64,000 nucleotides of DNA from Nonomuraea maritima (GTDB taxonomy: Bacteria; Actinomycetota; Actinomycetes; Streptosporangiales; Streptosporangiaceae), in assembly GCF_900100395.1 (NCBI RefSeq), contig NZ_FNFB01000019.1:62001-126000 (forward strand), in the 5' to 3' direction. The notes beneath the pieces were generated by a model, which searched no databases, was not told the DNA's origin, and saw nothing but the letters and a program-made list of their open reading frames with translations. The first letter of the stretch is position 1. Each line of letters starts with the position of its first letter. Made by a program: the position numbers and the translations under genes. Below, in pieces: positions 34,498-42,842 of the stretch.

Positions 34498-35034
34498 TCA
34501 GGCCTGGACGCGCTCGATGGTGACCGACTCGAGGACGACGTCCTCCAGCGGGCGGTCACGGCCGTCGGTGCGGGTCTTCGCGATCGAGTCGATGACGTCC
34601 TGGCCCTCGATCACCTCGCCGAAGATGGTGTGCTTGCCGTTGAGGTGCGGCGTCGGCGTGACGGTGACGAAGAACTGCGAGCCGTTGGTGCCCTTGCCGA
34701 AGCGGATGCCGGCGTTGGCCATGGCGAGCAGGTAGGGACGGTTGAACCAGAGCTCAGGGTGGATCTCGTCGTCGAACTCGTACCCCGGGCCGCCGATGCC
34801 CTGGCCGAGCGGGTCACCGCCCTGGATCATGAAGCCGGAGATGACGCGGTGGAAGATCGTGCCGTCGTAGTAGCGGCCGGTGCTCTTCTCGCCGGTGCCC
34901 GGGTGCGTCCACTCGCGCGTGCCCTCCGCCAGTTCGACGAAGTTGCGCACGGTCTTCGGCGCCTTGGTCGGGAAGAGTTCGATCTTCACGTTGCCGTGAT
35001 TGGTCTGCAGGTTAGCGATCAGCTTCTCAGCCAC
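34498..35034 (-). CDS. Cyclophilin-type peptidyl-prolyl isomerase
   Basis: 178 residues, single cyclophilin domain: VKIELFPTKAPKTVRNFVEL, active-site FHRVISGFMIQGGDPLGQG (Arg, Phe, Gln), NGSQFFVTVTP and HTIFGEVIEGQDVID. Cytoplasmic, no signal peptide. It assists proline-limited folding. The Trp normally binding cyclosporin is replaced by His/Leu context (PHLNGKHTIFG). Confidence 0.94.
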   Translation of the reverse strand: MAEKLIANLQTNHGNVKIELFPTKAPKTVRNFVELAEGTREWTHPGTGEKSTGRYYDGTIFHRVISGFMIQGGDPLGQGIGGPGYEFDDEIHPELWFNRPYLLAMANAGIRFGKGTNGSQFFVTVTPTPHLNGKHTIFGEVIEGQDVIDSIAKTRTDGRDRPLEDVVLESVTIERVQA

Positions 35035-35190
35035 GAGACAGCTGCCCCCTCTATGTGCACGGTCATGTGTGGTGTATTGCGAACTATGGCCCTACGGGCC
35101 TACCCAGCCATCCTCCCACGAGTGGCCATGATTGAGCCGCCTTGTCCAGGGAAGGTCAGGCTCGGGGCCCCAACGACAGGGGAGGTTGTC

Positions 35191-35682
35191 GTGTCCCTGA
35201 CACAACGAAAAGGCCGCGTGGTCATCGAGGTTCCGGCCACGTGGATGGGTCGCGTGAAGACCCGGGCCGTCCAGACCGGCCAACGGATGGCGCCCATGGC
35301 GGACCAGGCCAGAACGGTCACCGCCCAGCGCTTGGAAGAAGCCCGCTACTGGGCTGCGCCGCGGCTGGAGTCCGCGGCGCACGAGTTCGAGCACCAGGTC
35401 GCTCCCAAGGTCAGTTCGATGCTGGCGGCGACGGCGAAGAGAATCGACCCCACACCGATCCGACCGCGGCGATGGCCGACGTTCGTTCTGCTGAGCGGTC
35501 TTGCCATCGGGGCGATGGGATACATGTTCTACCGCCGCAATGCCCAGCAATGGACCGAGCACATGAAGGACTCCGCCTCCGACGCCTCACGATGGGTGAA
35601 TGAGCGGGCCGACAGGGCTACGGAGTCGACTGACGGTTTGGTCTCGGACAAGACGAACGAAGCATCACGCAAGATGCAGTGA
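35191..35682 (+). CDS. Conserved single-pass membrane protein of unknown function
   Basis: 163 residues from the GTG at 35191, 5 bases after GGGGAGG; the frame extends upstream without a better site. A mainly helical, charged N-terminal part (about 1-100) precedes one membrane helix (TFVLLSGLAIGAMGYMFYR), then an amphipathic C-terminus (DSASDASRWVNERADRATES). Resembles actinobacterial proteins found in this neighbourhood, with no known role. Confidence 0.72.
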   Translation: MSLTQRKGRVVIEVPATWMGRVKTRAVQTGQRMAPMADQARTVTAQRLEEARYWAAPRLESAAHEFEHQVAPKVSSMLAATAKRIDPTPIRPRRWPTFVLLSGLAIGAMGYMFYRRNAQQWTEHMKDSASDASRWVNERADRATESTDGLVSDKTNEASRKMQ

Positions 35683-35691
35683 GCCGGTCGA

Positions 35692-35728
35692 CAGGCGCGC
35701 CCCACGATCTGATCGGGGGGCGCGCCTG
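35692..35728. terminator. Bidirectional terminator
   Basis: Perfect 12-bp arms CAGGCGCGCCCC and GGGGCGCGCCTG around a 13-base loop, between two convergent genes. Confidence 0.7.
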
Positions 35729-35749
35729 CTGCTTGTCCGGCTCCCTTGG

Positions 35750-36103
35750 TCAGCGGGTTCGGCCGGCGAGCCTGGTGGGGACGCCCAGCTCCGCGCCGAT
35801 CCTGGCCAGCGCCGGCGCGAAGGACTCACGCGTACGGGCGGCGAAGCCGATGAAGAGGCGGTTGGCGACCGGGACGCCCCAGCGCAGCCGTTGCGCCACG
35901 TTGTAGACCCGGTGCACCACCCGCGCACCCTCGGGGTCCGGCTCGACCGACCACTCGCCGCGGTACCACCAACCGCCCTGGTAGGCGACGGTGTGCTCGG
36001 CGGTCATGACGTGTTCCGGCCGGGCGGCCCGCAGCGCGCGCCACACCCGCTCGACCGGCGCGGCGACCACCCCTTCGACCTCGACCAGCAGGGTCTTTCT
36101 CAT
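35750..36103 (-). CDS. SRPBCC (START-like) family protein
   Basis: 117 residues. VEVEGVVAAPVERVWRALRA at the start and the hydrophobic-cavity strand pattern (YQGGWWYRGEWSVEPDPEGARVVHRVY) match polyketide-cyclase/START-like proteins. It is somewhat short for the fold. Its ATG overlaps the stop of the NTF2-like gene (36100-36103), so the two are coupled. Ligand unknown. Confidence 0.72.
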   Translation of the reverse strand: MRKTLLVEVEGVVAAPVERVWRALRAARPEHVMTAEHTVAYQGGWWYRGEWSVEPDPEGARVVHRVYNVAQRLRWGVPVANRLFIGFAARTRESFAPALARIGAELGVPTRLAGRTR

Positions 36104-36489
36104 GGACGGCCCACCCTGGTGTTCTGGAAGGAGGCGAAGCGCCAGCCCTCCTCGGCGCGTACGGCGGTGAGGGTGATCACCGAGTCGCGGGCCGGGTCGG
36201 GCACACCGTCCACGGACGACGCGCCTGCCGTGATCACCAGAGCGACGTCATCCGACAGCAGCCGTACGGACGGCTCGGTGTCGCTCTCGTCGAGCTTGAT
36301 CGGGGTCCTGAACAGCGCGCGGTGGGTCTCCTCGATGGCCTGCCTGCCCTTCAGGTGCAGGCCGAAGAACGTGATGTAGTCGGCGTCCGGCGTGAACAGC
36401 GCGGCGTAACCGGCGGCGTCGCCGGCGTTCCAGGTGTCGGTCATCCGCTGCATCAGGCGGGTGATCTCCTCGCGGATCTTCGTGGACAT
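36100..36489 (-). CDS. SgcJ/EcaC-type NTF2-like protein
   Basis: 129 residues. MQRMTDTWNAGDAAGYAALFTPDADYITFFG and GRQAIEETHRALFR, with alternating strands after, are the mark of the SgcJ/EcaC (DUF4440-like) branch of the NTF2 fold. Members are often hydrolase-like or ligand-binding proteins of uncertain role. Upstream of and overlapping the SRPBCC gene. Confidence 0.8.
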   Translation of the reverse strand: MSTKIREEITRLMQRMTDTWNAGDAAGYAALFTPDADYITFFGLHLKGRQAIEETHRALFRTPIKLDESDTEPSVRLLSDDVALVITAGASSVDGVPDPARDSVITLTAVRAEEGWRFASFQNTRVGRP

Positions 36490-36598
36490 GACGCGGCTTC
36501 CTTTCGTCGCGGCGCCTATCCTGTGAAGGCGAGTTCGGGCAGGGCAGGCGCCTTGTTCGGATGTGGCCGCCGGGGTGTTGGCGCACCTCGGCGGCTTC

Positions 36599-37171
36599 TT
36601 ACATCTCGACCGTTACCTCCCAGTCGAGTTCTCCGCGGTCGAGGCGGTCGAGCACCCCCTCGATCCAGCCGAGCTCGGCGGTGTGCAGCGCCCGTTCGAG
36701 CTCGACCTCCAGCATGAGGATCGCGGGCAGGCCGGTGTCGGCGACGGCCCGCATGTGGGCCTCCATCCCGGCGAGCAGGCCCTCGATCGTGGCGGCCCGG
36801 GCGCGCAGGGCGCGCCGGGCCTCTGGTAGCGGCAGGCAGCCGAGCAGCGAGACCGCGGCCACGAACGCGCGCCGGTCGGGGTCCGGCCTCTCCAGCAGCT
36901 GCCGCAGGCGGGCGCGCAGCTCGGCGCGGCCCTCGTCGGTGATCTCGTAGACCGTACGTTCTGGCCTGCGGCCCTCGCGGTCGGTTCCGACGGGGACGAT
37001 CAGCTCGTCGCGCGCCAGGCGTTCGACCGCGTGGTAGAGGCTGCGGGGCAGGCCGGTGACGTAGTCCTTGTGCGTGTCGAGGATGAAACGGTGCAGCTCG
37101 TAGGGGTGGCTCGGGCGCACGGTGAGCAGGGCCAGCACCGTCAGCCCGACCAGGTCATGGCGTCGCGCCAT
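36599..37171 (-). CDS. PadR-family transcriptional regulator
   Basis: 190 residues from the ATG at 37169-37171, preceded by GGAGGGAGG; an ATG at 37186 would fall inside the palindrome. The PadR winged helix (LVGLTVLALLTVRPSHPYEL, GLPRSLYHAVERLARDELI, RTVYEITDEGRAEL) is followed by a C-terminal helical dimerisation region (about 100-190). A perfect inverted repeat covers its promoter (37185-37203), consistent with autorepression. Confidence 0.9.
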   Translation of the reverse strand: MARRHDLVGLTVLALLTVRPSHPYELHRFILDTHKDYVTGLPRSLYHAVERLARDELIVPVGTDREGRRPERTVYEITDEGRAELRARLRQLLERPDPDRRAFVAAVSLLGCLPLPEARRALRARAATIEGLLAGMEAHMRAVADTGLPAILMLEVELERALHTAELGWIEGVLDRLDRGELDWEVTVEM

Positions 37172-37184
37172 ACCGCCTCCCTCC

Positions 37185-37203
37185 ATAGTGCAATATGCAC
37201 TAT
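37185..37203. promoter_or_regulatory. Palindromic operator at the padR promoter
   Basis: Arms ATAGTGCA and TGCACTAT, perfect over 8 bp with a 3-base spacer, 14 bases upstream of the padR start and overlapping a TATAGT/CATATT -10-like element on the minus strand. AT-rich in a GC-rich setting. Confidence 0.65.
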
Positions 37204-37212
37204 AGCCATATG

Positions 37213-37332
37213 CCTCACCTTTGGGGTGCCGTGTTGAGGTCGGACAACGGAAACCTCACCCCCGGGTGCTGGGTGGGGTCCGGACGACGGAGACCTCACC
37301 TCAGGGGTGCTGGGCAAGGCGTCGGCCGTCGC
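37213..37332. repeat. Three degenerate 40-bp tandem repeats
   Basis: Units start with CCTCACC at 37213, 37254 and 37294 (41, 40 and about 38 bp) and share GGGTGC near their middle and a CGGA-CGACGGA-like end. The first two are most alike. They lie between padR and the MBL gene, whose 3' end follows 30 bp later. Confidence 0.6.
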
Positions 37333-37362
37333 CGCCGTGGCGCCGGGAAACGCGGGGACGGG

Positions 37363-38160
37363 TCAGGCGTCCAGTTGGAGGAAGGCTCGGGTGATGGCCT
37401 GGGTGGCTACGGGCTCCGGGTAGGGGAACTGGGTGATCAGGTCGCGCAGGCCCTCGACGTGGGCGCGCTTGGCCAGGTCGGCCACCAGGGCGAGTTCGTC
37501 GTGCTGGGCCACCACGTACGCGCGGTCCACGACCGCGCCGTGGCCGGGCACGACGACGTTCTCCGGCATCTCGTTCAGCATCGCCGCGAGGGTGCCCGGC
37601 CAGTCCAGCGGGTACGCGTCGGCGAACGCGGGCGGTGCGCCCTGCTCGACCAGGTCACCGGCGAACACCACGCCCGCGTCCGGCACGTGCACGACGACGT
37701 CGTTGCTGGTGTGCCCGAGCCCGAAGTGGCGCAGGTGGACGATCCGGCCGCCGATGTCGAGGCTCGCCGTGGACGTGAAGGTCTGGTCGGGCGGCACGAT
37801 GGTGACCTCCTCCAGCTCCTCGCGTCGCTCCGGCCGGTAGTCGATCATGTTGGCGCGCTGCTGCTCGCCGTACGTCTCCAGCTCCTCGGCGCACCTGACG
37901 TGGCCCCAGATCTCGGCCGGACGGAACAGCGCGTTGCCGAAGCAGTGGTCGAAGTGGGCGTGGGTGTTGACGACCGTCCACGGCCCGGCGGTGATGGTCC
38001 TGACGGCCTCGACGAGCTGGGCCGCCTCCCGGTGGGAGCCGCGGGTGTCGATGATGAGGCCGTGCCCGTCGTCGCCCACGACGAGGCCGGTGTTCATGTC
38101 GAACGATCGGTGCCGACGGACGTAGACCCGGTCGCCGACCTCAACCCAGGTTTCGTACAT
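37363..38160 (-). CDS. MBL-fold metallo-hydrolase
   Basis: 265 residues. Zinc ligands are visible in VVNTHAHFDHCFGNALF (HxHxDH), FGLGHTSNDVVVH, VFAGDLVEQGAP and VVVPGHGAVVD, the beta-lactamase-fold series of glyoxalase II-like hydrolases. The substrate is unknown. The ATG at 38158-38160 is chosen; the frame extends upstream through repeat-derived sequence. No signal peptide. Confidence 0.9.
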   Translation of the reverse strand: MYETWVEVGDRVYVRRHRSFDMNTGLVVGDDGHGLIIDTRGSHREAAQLVEAVRTITAGPWTVVNTHAHFDHCFGNALFRPAEIWGHVRCAEELETYGEQQRANMIDYRPERREELEEVTIVPPDQTFTSTASLDIGGRIVHLRHFGLGHTSNDVVVHVPDAGVVFAGDLVEQGAPPAFADAYPLDWPGTLAAMLNEMPENVVVPGHGAVVDRAYVVAQHDELALVADLAKRAHVEGLRDLITQFPYPEPVATQAITRAFLQLDA

Positions 38161-38212
38161 GACAACGAACCCTACTTGTCGGACTGCTGATGACTTGCCG
38201 GAAAACGCACCC

Positions 38213-38360
38213 CACAAATACACCAGCACCCACCGAAGGAAGCGAGAGCAGACTCAACCTCGCAAATACGCCGGTACCGCCAGGACGCGGCAGTGGATAC
38301 CGGGGTGGAGCCGGTCAGGCTCGCAAGTACGCCAGCACTGCAAGGACGCGGCGGTGGGTG
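38213..38360. repeat. Degenerate copies of the response-regulator 3' end
   Basis: The last ~40 bases of the LuxR-type regulator gene (coding for HRRVLAVLAYLR, 38322-38360) recur downstream at 38261-38299 with 31 of 39 bases matching and in the same phase (HCRVLAVPAYLR), and more weakly at 38213 (14 of the last 17 bases). The spacing is 48 and 61 bp. Confidence 0.55.
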
Positions 38361-38956
38361 TCGGGGGCTGGGGGGAGGTCCAGTTTGGTGAAGATGTTGG
38401 CGATGTGCTTCGCGACGGCGGCCTCGGTGACGTGGAGGTCGCGGGCGATCGCCGCGTTCGCGCGGCCCTCGGCGATCAGGCCGAGCACCTCCTGCTCGCG
38501 CGGCGTGAGCCGGGCCAGCGGGTCGCGCCGGCGGCGCAGGAGCTGCCGGACGACCTCCGGATCGACGACCGTGCCGCCCGCGCCGACCCGGTCGAGGGCG
38601 TCGACGAACTCGCGTACGTCACCGATGCGGTCCTTCAGCAGGTAGCCGAGGCCCGCGCCGGCCCTCGACGCCAGCAGCTCGGCGGCGTACGTCTGCTCGA
38701 CGTACTGACTGAGGACGAGGACCGCCAGGTCGGGCAGGCGTTCGCGCAGCTCGAGCGCCGCGCGCAGGCCCTCGTCACTGAAGCCCGGCGGCATGCGCAC
38801 GTCGGTCACCACCACGTCAGGACGATGTTCCAGGACCGCCTCGACCAGGGCGGGCGCGTCCCCCACAGAAGCCACGACGGCGTGGCCGAAGCGCTCCAGC
38901 AGCCCGACGAGGCCCTCCCTGAGCAGGACGGCGTCCTCGGCGATCACCACGCGCAC
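38315..38956 (-). CDS. NarL/LuxR-family response regulator (orphan)
   Basis: 213 residues from the GTG at 38954-38956, preceded by GAGGAGAG. Receiver domain with IAEDAVLLREGL, phospho-Asp in VVVTDVRMPPGFSDEGL, VLSQYVEQTYA and YLLKDRIGDV; then a LuxR-type HTH (LARLTPREQEVLGLIAEGRANAAIARDLHVTE). No histidine kinase gene is adjacent, although this family normally sits beside one. Confidence 0.93.
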   Translation of the reverse strand: MRVVIAEDAVLLREGLVGLLERFGHAVVASVGDAPALVEAVLEHRPDVVVTDVRMPPGFSDEGLRAALELRERLPDLAVLVLSQYVEQTYAAELLASRAGAGLGYLLKDRIGDVREFVDALDRVGAGGTVVDPEVVRQLLRRRRDPLARLTPREQEVLGLIAEGRANAAIARDLHVTEAAVAKHIANIFTKLDLPPAPDTHRRVLAVLAYLRA

Positions 38957-39002
38957 GGGCTCTCCTCTGCGGTCACGGACGCGGAAACAGCGGAAACAGT
39001 TG

Positions 39003-39458
39003 TCAGGCCGCGCCGGCGCTCTCACCCCCGCCGAGGCGGCGGGCCACGGCGTCGAAGTACGGGCCCGCGCTCGCGGCCGGGTCGGCGACCTCCGAGATCG
39101 GCAGCCCGAGTTGCGGGTCGAAGCACTCGAAGCCGGACGCGCGCTCCACCAGGGCGGCCACCTGGTACAGCAGGCGGACCATCCGCCGCCCCTCCTCACC
39201 ATGGGTGCGGTACGGGATGGTCACGTCCCATCCGCCCTGCCAATGATGCACCGAGATGCCGGTGACGTCGTCCTCGAGATCCCAGTCGGGTGGGTAGGCG
39301 AGCACGCGCACCTCGCCGAGTAACTCTTGCGCACCTGCGAGGACGTGGCTCCAGGCCACGGGGTCGGGCTCCCGTACCTCGAACGCGTCGACGGTCTCCA
39401 GCTTTTCCGCCCATGACTCCCCGGGAGCGCGGCGGGTGAAATAAAGGTCGTAACTCAC
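39003..39458 (-). CDS. Conserved hypothetical protein
   Basis: 151 residues starting SYDLYFTRRAPGESWAE, with LEDDVTGISVHHWQGGWDVTIPYRTHGEEG in the middle and a C-terminal helix. No membrane segment or signal. Proteins with this opening are scattered through actinobacteria; I cannot assign a function. It lies 46 bp upstream of the orphan response regulator on the same strand. Confidence 0.7.
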   Translation of the reverse strand: MSYDLYFTRRAPGESWAEKLETVDAFEVREPDPVAWSHVLAGAQELLGEVRVLAYPPDWDLEDDVTGISVHHWQGGWDVTIPYRTHGEEGRRMVRLLYQVAALVERASGFECFDPQLGLPISEVADPAASAGPYFDAVARRLGGGESAGAA

Positions 39459-39556
39459 AAGGAAAAAGCTACTAGCTCATCCCCATAATCGCGATTTGCA
39501 ATTTATCCTCGCGTTTCCCGAAAAATCCCAGCTTAGCACCATGAATGAGGAAATCT

Positions 39557-41359
39557 TCATGACCGGAATTGCAGCCCTGTGAAATCCCCTGACCTGCGCC
39601 AACCGTCGATGTAGGCGAAATAGGCCATCGCGCCGTGCGGGTGTCCGACGTTGAGCCGGCCCTTCCTGCCGGGGTCCTGTCCCTCGTTGTTGTAGTAGCC
39701 GGGCGTGCAGTCGGGCGAGCCCAGCAGCGGGCCCGCGCCCGTCAGCAACAGCTCGACCCAGCCGTCCTCGGCCTCCTTGGACGGCTCGACCTGCGCGTTT
39801 CCGTGGTCGAGCGCGTGCTTGACGACGGCGGCGATGGTCCGGCCTGCCTCGGTCAGGTTGTGCGGGATGTTGGAGATCAGGTTGGCGCCCTGCGTCGGCT
39901 GAACGAGGAAGGCGTTCGGGAAGCCGTGCACGTGGATGCCGTGCAGGGTGCGCATGCCGTCGGCCCAGTGCTCCGACAGCGTGACCCCGTCGCGGCCCAC
40001 GAGGTCGTAGCCGGCACGCCGGGTGTAGTCGGTGCCGACCTCGAACCCGGAGGCGTAGATGATGCAGTCGACCTCGTACTCGCGGCCGGCCGCGACCACG
40101 CCCCGCTCGGTGATGCGGGTCACACCCTCGCCGTCGGTGTCGACCAGATGGGTGCCGGGGACGTTGAACGCCTGAAGGTACTCGTCGTGGAAGCAGGGGC
40201 GCTTGCACAGCTGGCGGTACCACGCCTTGAGTGCGCGCGCGGTCTCGGGGTCGCGGACGACGCTGTCGACGCGGGCGCGGATCTCCTCCATCTTCTCGAA
40301 GTCGGCGTCCTCGAAGGCGGCCAGCATGGCGGCCTGGTTCAGCTCCTCGGGCGGGATGGCCCTGATCCGGCTGCGGTAGCGGCGGGCGATGTCGGTCCAG
40401 CCGTCCATGACGAGGTCGTCGTCGGCCAGGCCGCCGGCCTGGTTGGCGGTGAAGTTCTCGAGCCAGCGCTGCTGCCAGCCGGGGGTCGCGATGGTGGCGA
40501 ACCACTCGGGGTCGATCGGGTGGTTGTCGCGCACGTCCACCGACGAGGGGGTGCGCTGGAAGACGTACAGCTCCTTGCAGGCGCGGGCGAGGTGCGGCAC
40601 GCACTGGACGGCCGTCGCGCCCGTGCCGATGACGGCGACCCGCTTGTCGGCCAGGCCGTCCAGGGGCGCGCCGGTCGGGTCGCCGCCCGTGTACGCGTAG
40701 TCCCACCGGCTGGTGTGGAAGGAGTGCCCGGCGAAGTCGTCGATGCCCGGGATGCCGGGGAGTTTCGGCACGTGCAGCGGCCCGATGCCCATGGCGACGA
40801 ACTGCGCGGTGAACGCGTCGCCGCGGTTGGTCCTGATCGTCCAGCGCGAACGCCGCTCGTCCCAGGTGAGGTCGAGCACCTCGGTGTGGAACAGGGCGTT
40901 GTCGTACAGGCCGTAGTGCTTGCCGATGCGGCGGCAGTGCTCGAGGATCTCGGGGCCGTGCGCGTACTTCTCGGACGGCATGTGGCCGGTCTCTTCGAGC
41001 AGCGGCATGTAGACGAACGACGCCGTGTCGCACTGCGCGCCAGGGTAGCGGTTCCAGTACCAGGTGCCGCCGAAGTCGCCGCCCTTCTCGACGATGCGGA
41101 CGTCCTCGACCCCGGCCTCCTTCAGCCGCGCCCCGGTGACCAGCCCGGCGAAGCCGCCGCCGATGAACGCCACCGTCACGTGGTCGGTCTTCGGGTCGCG
41201 CTCGGTGACCGGCGTGTACGGGTCGTCGAGGTAGTGCGCGAAGCGGCCGGTGAGGCGGATGTACTGGTCGTTGCCGTCGGGGCGCAGCCGCTTGTCGCGC
41301 TCCTCGCGGTACTTCCTGCGCAGTGCCTGCTTGCCGGCCTCGTCGAACGCGTCGGTCAT
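39557..41359 (-). CDS. Flavin-dependent Baeyer-Villiger-type monooxygenase
   Basis: 600 residues. FAD-binding VAFIGGGFAGLVTGARLKEA, then GGTWYWNRYPGAQCD, the Baeyer-Villiger fingerprint FAGHSFHTSRWDY (FxGxxxHTxxW), and NADPH-binding VAVIGTGATAVQCVPHL. Length is normal for type I BVMOs that oxidise ketones to esters or lactones. The substrate is unknown. A short AT-rich stretch follows its 3' end. Confidence 0.92.
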   Translation of the reverse strand: MTDAFDEAGKQALRRKYREERDKRLRPDGNDQYIRLTGRFAHYLDDPYTPVTERDPKTDHVTVAFIGGGFAGLVTGARLKEAGVEDVRIVEKGGDFGGTWYWNRYPGAQCDTASFVYMPLLEETGHMPSEKYAHGPEILEHCRRIGKHYGLYDNALFHTEVLDLTWDERRSRWTIRTNRGDAFTAQFVAMGIGPLHVPKLPGIPGIDDFAGHSFHTSRWDYAYTGGDPTGAPLDGLADKRVAVIGTGATAVQCVPHLARACKELYVFQRTPSSVDVRDNHPIDPEWFATIATPGWQQRWLENFTANQAGGLADDDLVMDGWTDIARRYRSRIRAIPPEELNQAAMLAAFEDADFEKMEEIRARVDSVVRDPETARALKAWYRQLCKRPCFHDEYLQAFNVPGTHLVDTDGEGVTRITERGVVAAGREYEVDCIIYASGFEVGTDYTRRAGYDLVGRDGVTLSEHWADGMRTLHGIHVHGFPNAFLVQPTQGANLISNIPHNLTEAGRTIAAVVKHALDHGNAQVEPSKEAEDGWVELLLTGAGPLLGSPDCTPGYYNNEGQDPGRKGRLNVGHPHGAMAYFAYIDGWRRSGDFTGLQFRS

Positions 41360-41468
41360 GCATCCCTCCGGGCTCTGGGACGATCAATTCCAGAATGTCA
41401 TTCGGGAATCGGCCCGGCAAGCCTCGTGGGGCTCCACCTGCTGGGAGAGAACAAAAGCCACTATTGTG

Positions 41469-42836
41469 ATGGACCTGCTGGGGACGTCACGAGGAAGCGG
41501 ATCCATCTTGGCCCATCGCGCACTGGTCATCGCCATGCTGCCCGCGATAGCGCTCCGCGTGCTCGCCATGATCGGCTTCCCGCCGTCCATCCTCTTCTAC
41601 GGCGACTCGTTCGCCTTCCTGAGCGAGGAGCTCAAGCCTGGCACCAGCCGTCCGTCCGGCTACTCGCTGCTGCTCGCGCTGCTGCGCCCCGCCCACAGCC
41701 TGACGCTGGTGACGACCCTGCAGCACCTGCTCGGGCTCGCCCTCGCCGTGGCCGTGTACGCCCTCCTGCGCCGCCGCGGCCTGCCGGGCTGGGGCGCGAC
41801 GCTGCTGGTCACACCCCTGCTGTACGACGAGTTCCTCATCCTCCTCGAGCACATGATCATGGCGGACGCGATCTTCATCGTGCTCGTCACGGCCGCGATC
41901 GTGTTGCTCGTCCGGCGGGTCACCCCGGCCTCGGCCGCCACCGGCGGGTTCCTGCTGGGCCTGGCCGGCATCACGAGAACGGTCGGCCTGCCGCTGCTGA
42001 TCCTCACCGCCGCGTACCTGCTGGTCAGGCGGTACGGCTGGCGTCCCCTCGTCGCGCTGCTGGTGGCCGGGGCGATCCCGCTCGGCGCGTACGCCACCTG
42101 GACGAAGGTCGAGAAGGGCAAGTTCGGCCTGACCGAGGCCGACGGCAACTTCCTGTGGTCGCGGACCATGAGCTTCGCCGACTGCGACGTGATCAAGCCG
42201 CCGGAACGGCTCGCCGTGCTGTGCCCGGACATGCCGGTCGAGCAGCGGCCGTACCCGCCGCACTGGTTGTGGGAGAGCTTCTCGCCGCTGCTGAAGGTGC
42301 CGGGGACGGCCAACCGCAACCAGCTCGCCGGCGAGTTCGCCCGGGAGGCCATCCTCGCCCAGCCGGGCGCTTACCTGGGCGCGGTCGCGACCGACCTCGC
42401 GGAGCTGCTGCGCTGGGAGCGCACGGACGTCGACGAGAAGACGCCGTACAAGTTCCCCGCCGCGGAGCGGCCCATCAGCGAGTCGGTGCGCGGCGTCGCC
42501 GAGTCGTACGAGGCGGGGCCGGCCGCGACGAAGGTGGTGGAGCCGTTCGCCGGGTGGCTGCGGGCCTACCAGCGCTTCGGCTACGTGCCCTTCCCGCTGC
42601 TCACTCTCGCCCTGCTCGGCGCGCTGGTCGCCGCCCTCGTGCGGCGGCGGTGGGACGCGCTGCTGCCGGGCCTCGCCGCGCTCGCGCTCATCGCCTCGCC
42701 GCCGTTCCTCGCCGCCTTCGACGTCAGGTACGTGATCCCCGCCATCCCGCTCGTGTGCCTGGCCGTGGGCCTGACCCTGGGCAGGCGGACGCCCGCGGCG
42801 GCGGACACCCGCGAGGAAGCGCTCGTCGCGGGCTGA
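41469..42836 (+). CDS. Polytopic membrane protein, GT-C glycosyltransferase-like
   Basis: 455 residues from the ATG at 41469 (start uncertain, no clear Shine-Dalgarno). About 9-10 membrane helices with a long extracytoplasmic insert (about 190-350). The first loop has FYGDSFAFLSEELKPGTSRPSGYSLLLALL, which resembles the acidic loop of ArnT/PMT-like GT-C enzymes, and YDEFLILLEHMIMADAIFI matches the second acidic loop. A glycosyl transfer role is inference. It lacks glycosyltransferase neighbours. Confidence 0.72.
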   Translation: MDLLGTSRGSGSILAHRALVIAMLPAIALRVLAMIGFPPSILFYGDSFAFLSEELKPGTSRPSGYSLLLALLRPAHSLTLVTTLQHLLGLALAVAVYALLRRRGLPGWGATLLVTPLLYDEFLILLEHMIMADAIFIVLVTAAIVLLVRRVTPASAATGGFLLGLAGITRTVGLPLLILTAAYLLVRRYGWRPLVALLVAGAIPLGAYATWTKVEKGKFGLTEADGNFLWSRTMSFADCDVIKPPERLAVLCPDMPVEQRPYPPHWLWESFSPLLKVPGTANRNQLAGEFAREAILAQPGAYLGAVATDLAELLRWERTDVDEKTPYKFPAAERPISESVRGVAESYEAGPAATKVVEPFAGWLRAYQRFGYVPFPLLTLALLGALVAALVRRRWDALLPGLAALALIASPPFLAAFDVRYVIPAIPLVCLAVGLTLGRRTPAAADTREEALVAG

Positions 42837-42842
42837 GCGGGA

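Noticed and set aside
39459..39556. AT-rich stretch with palindrome AATCGCGATT (39487-39496) and a tiny ORF, suspected insertion scar
   Set aside because: No inverted-repeat ends, target duplication or transposase remnant; probably just an intergenic region.
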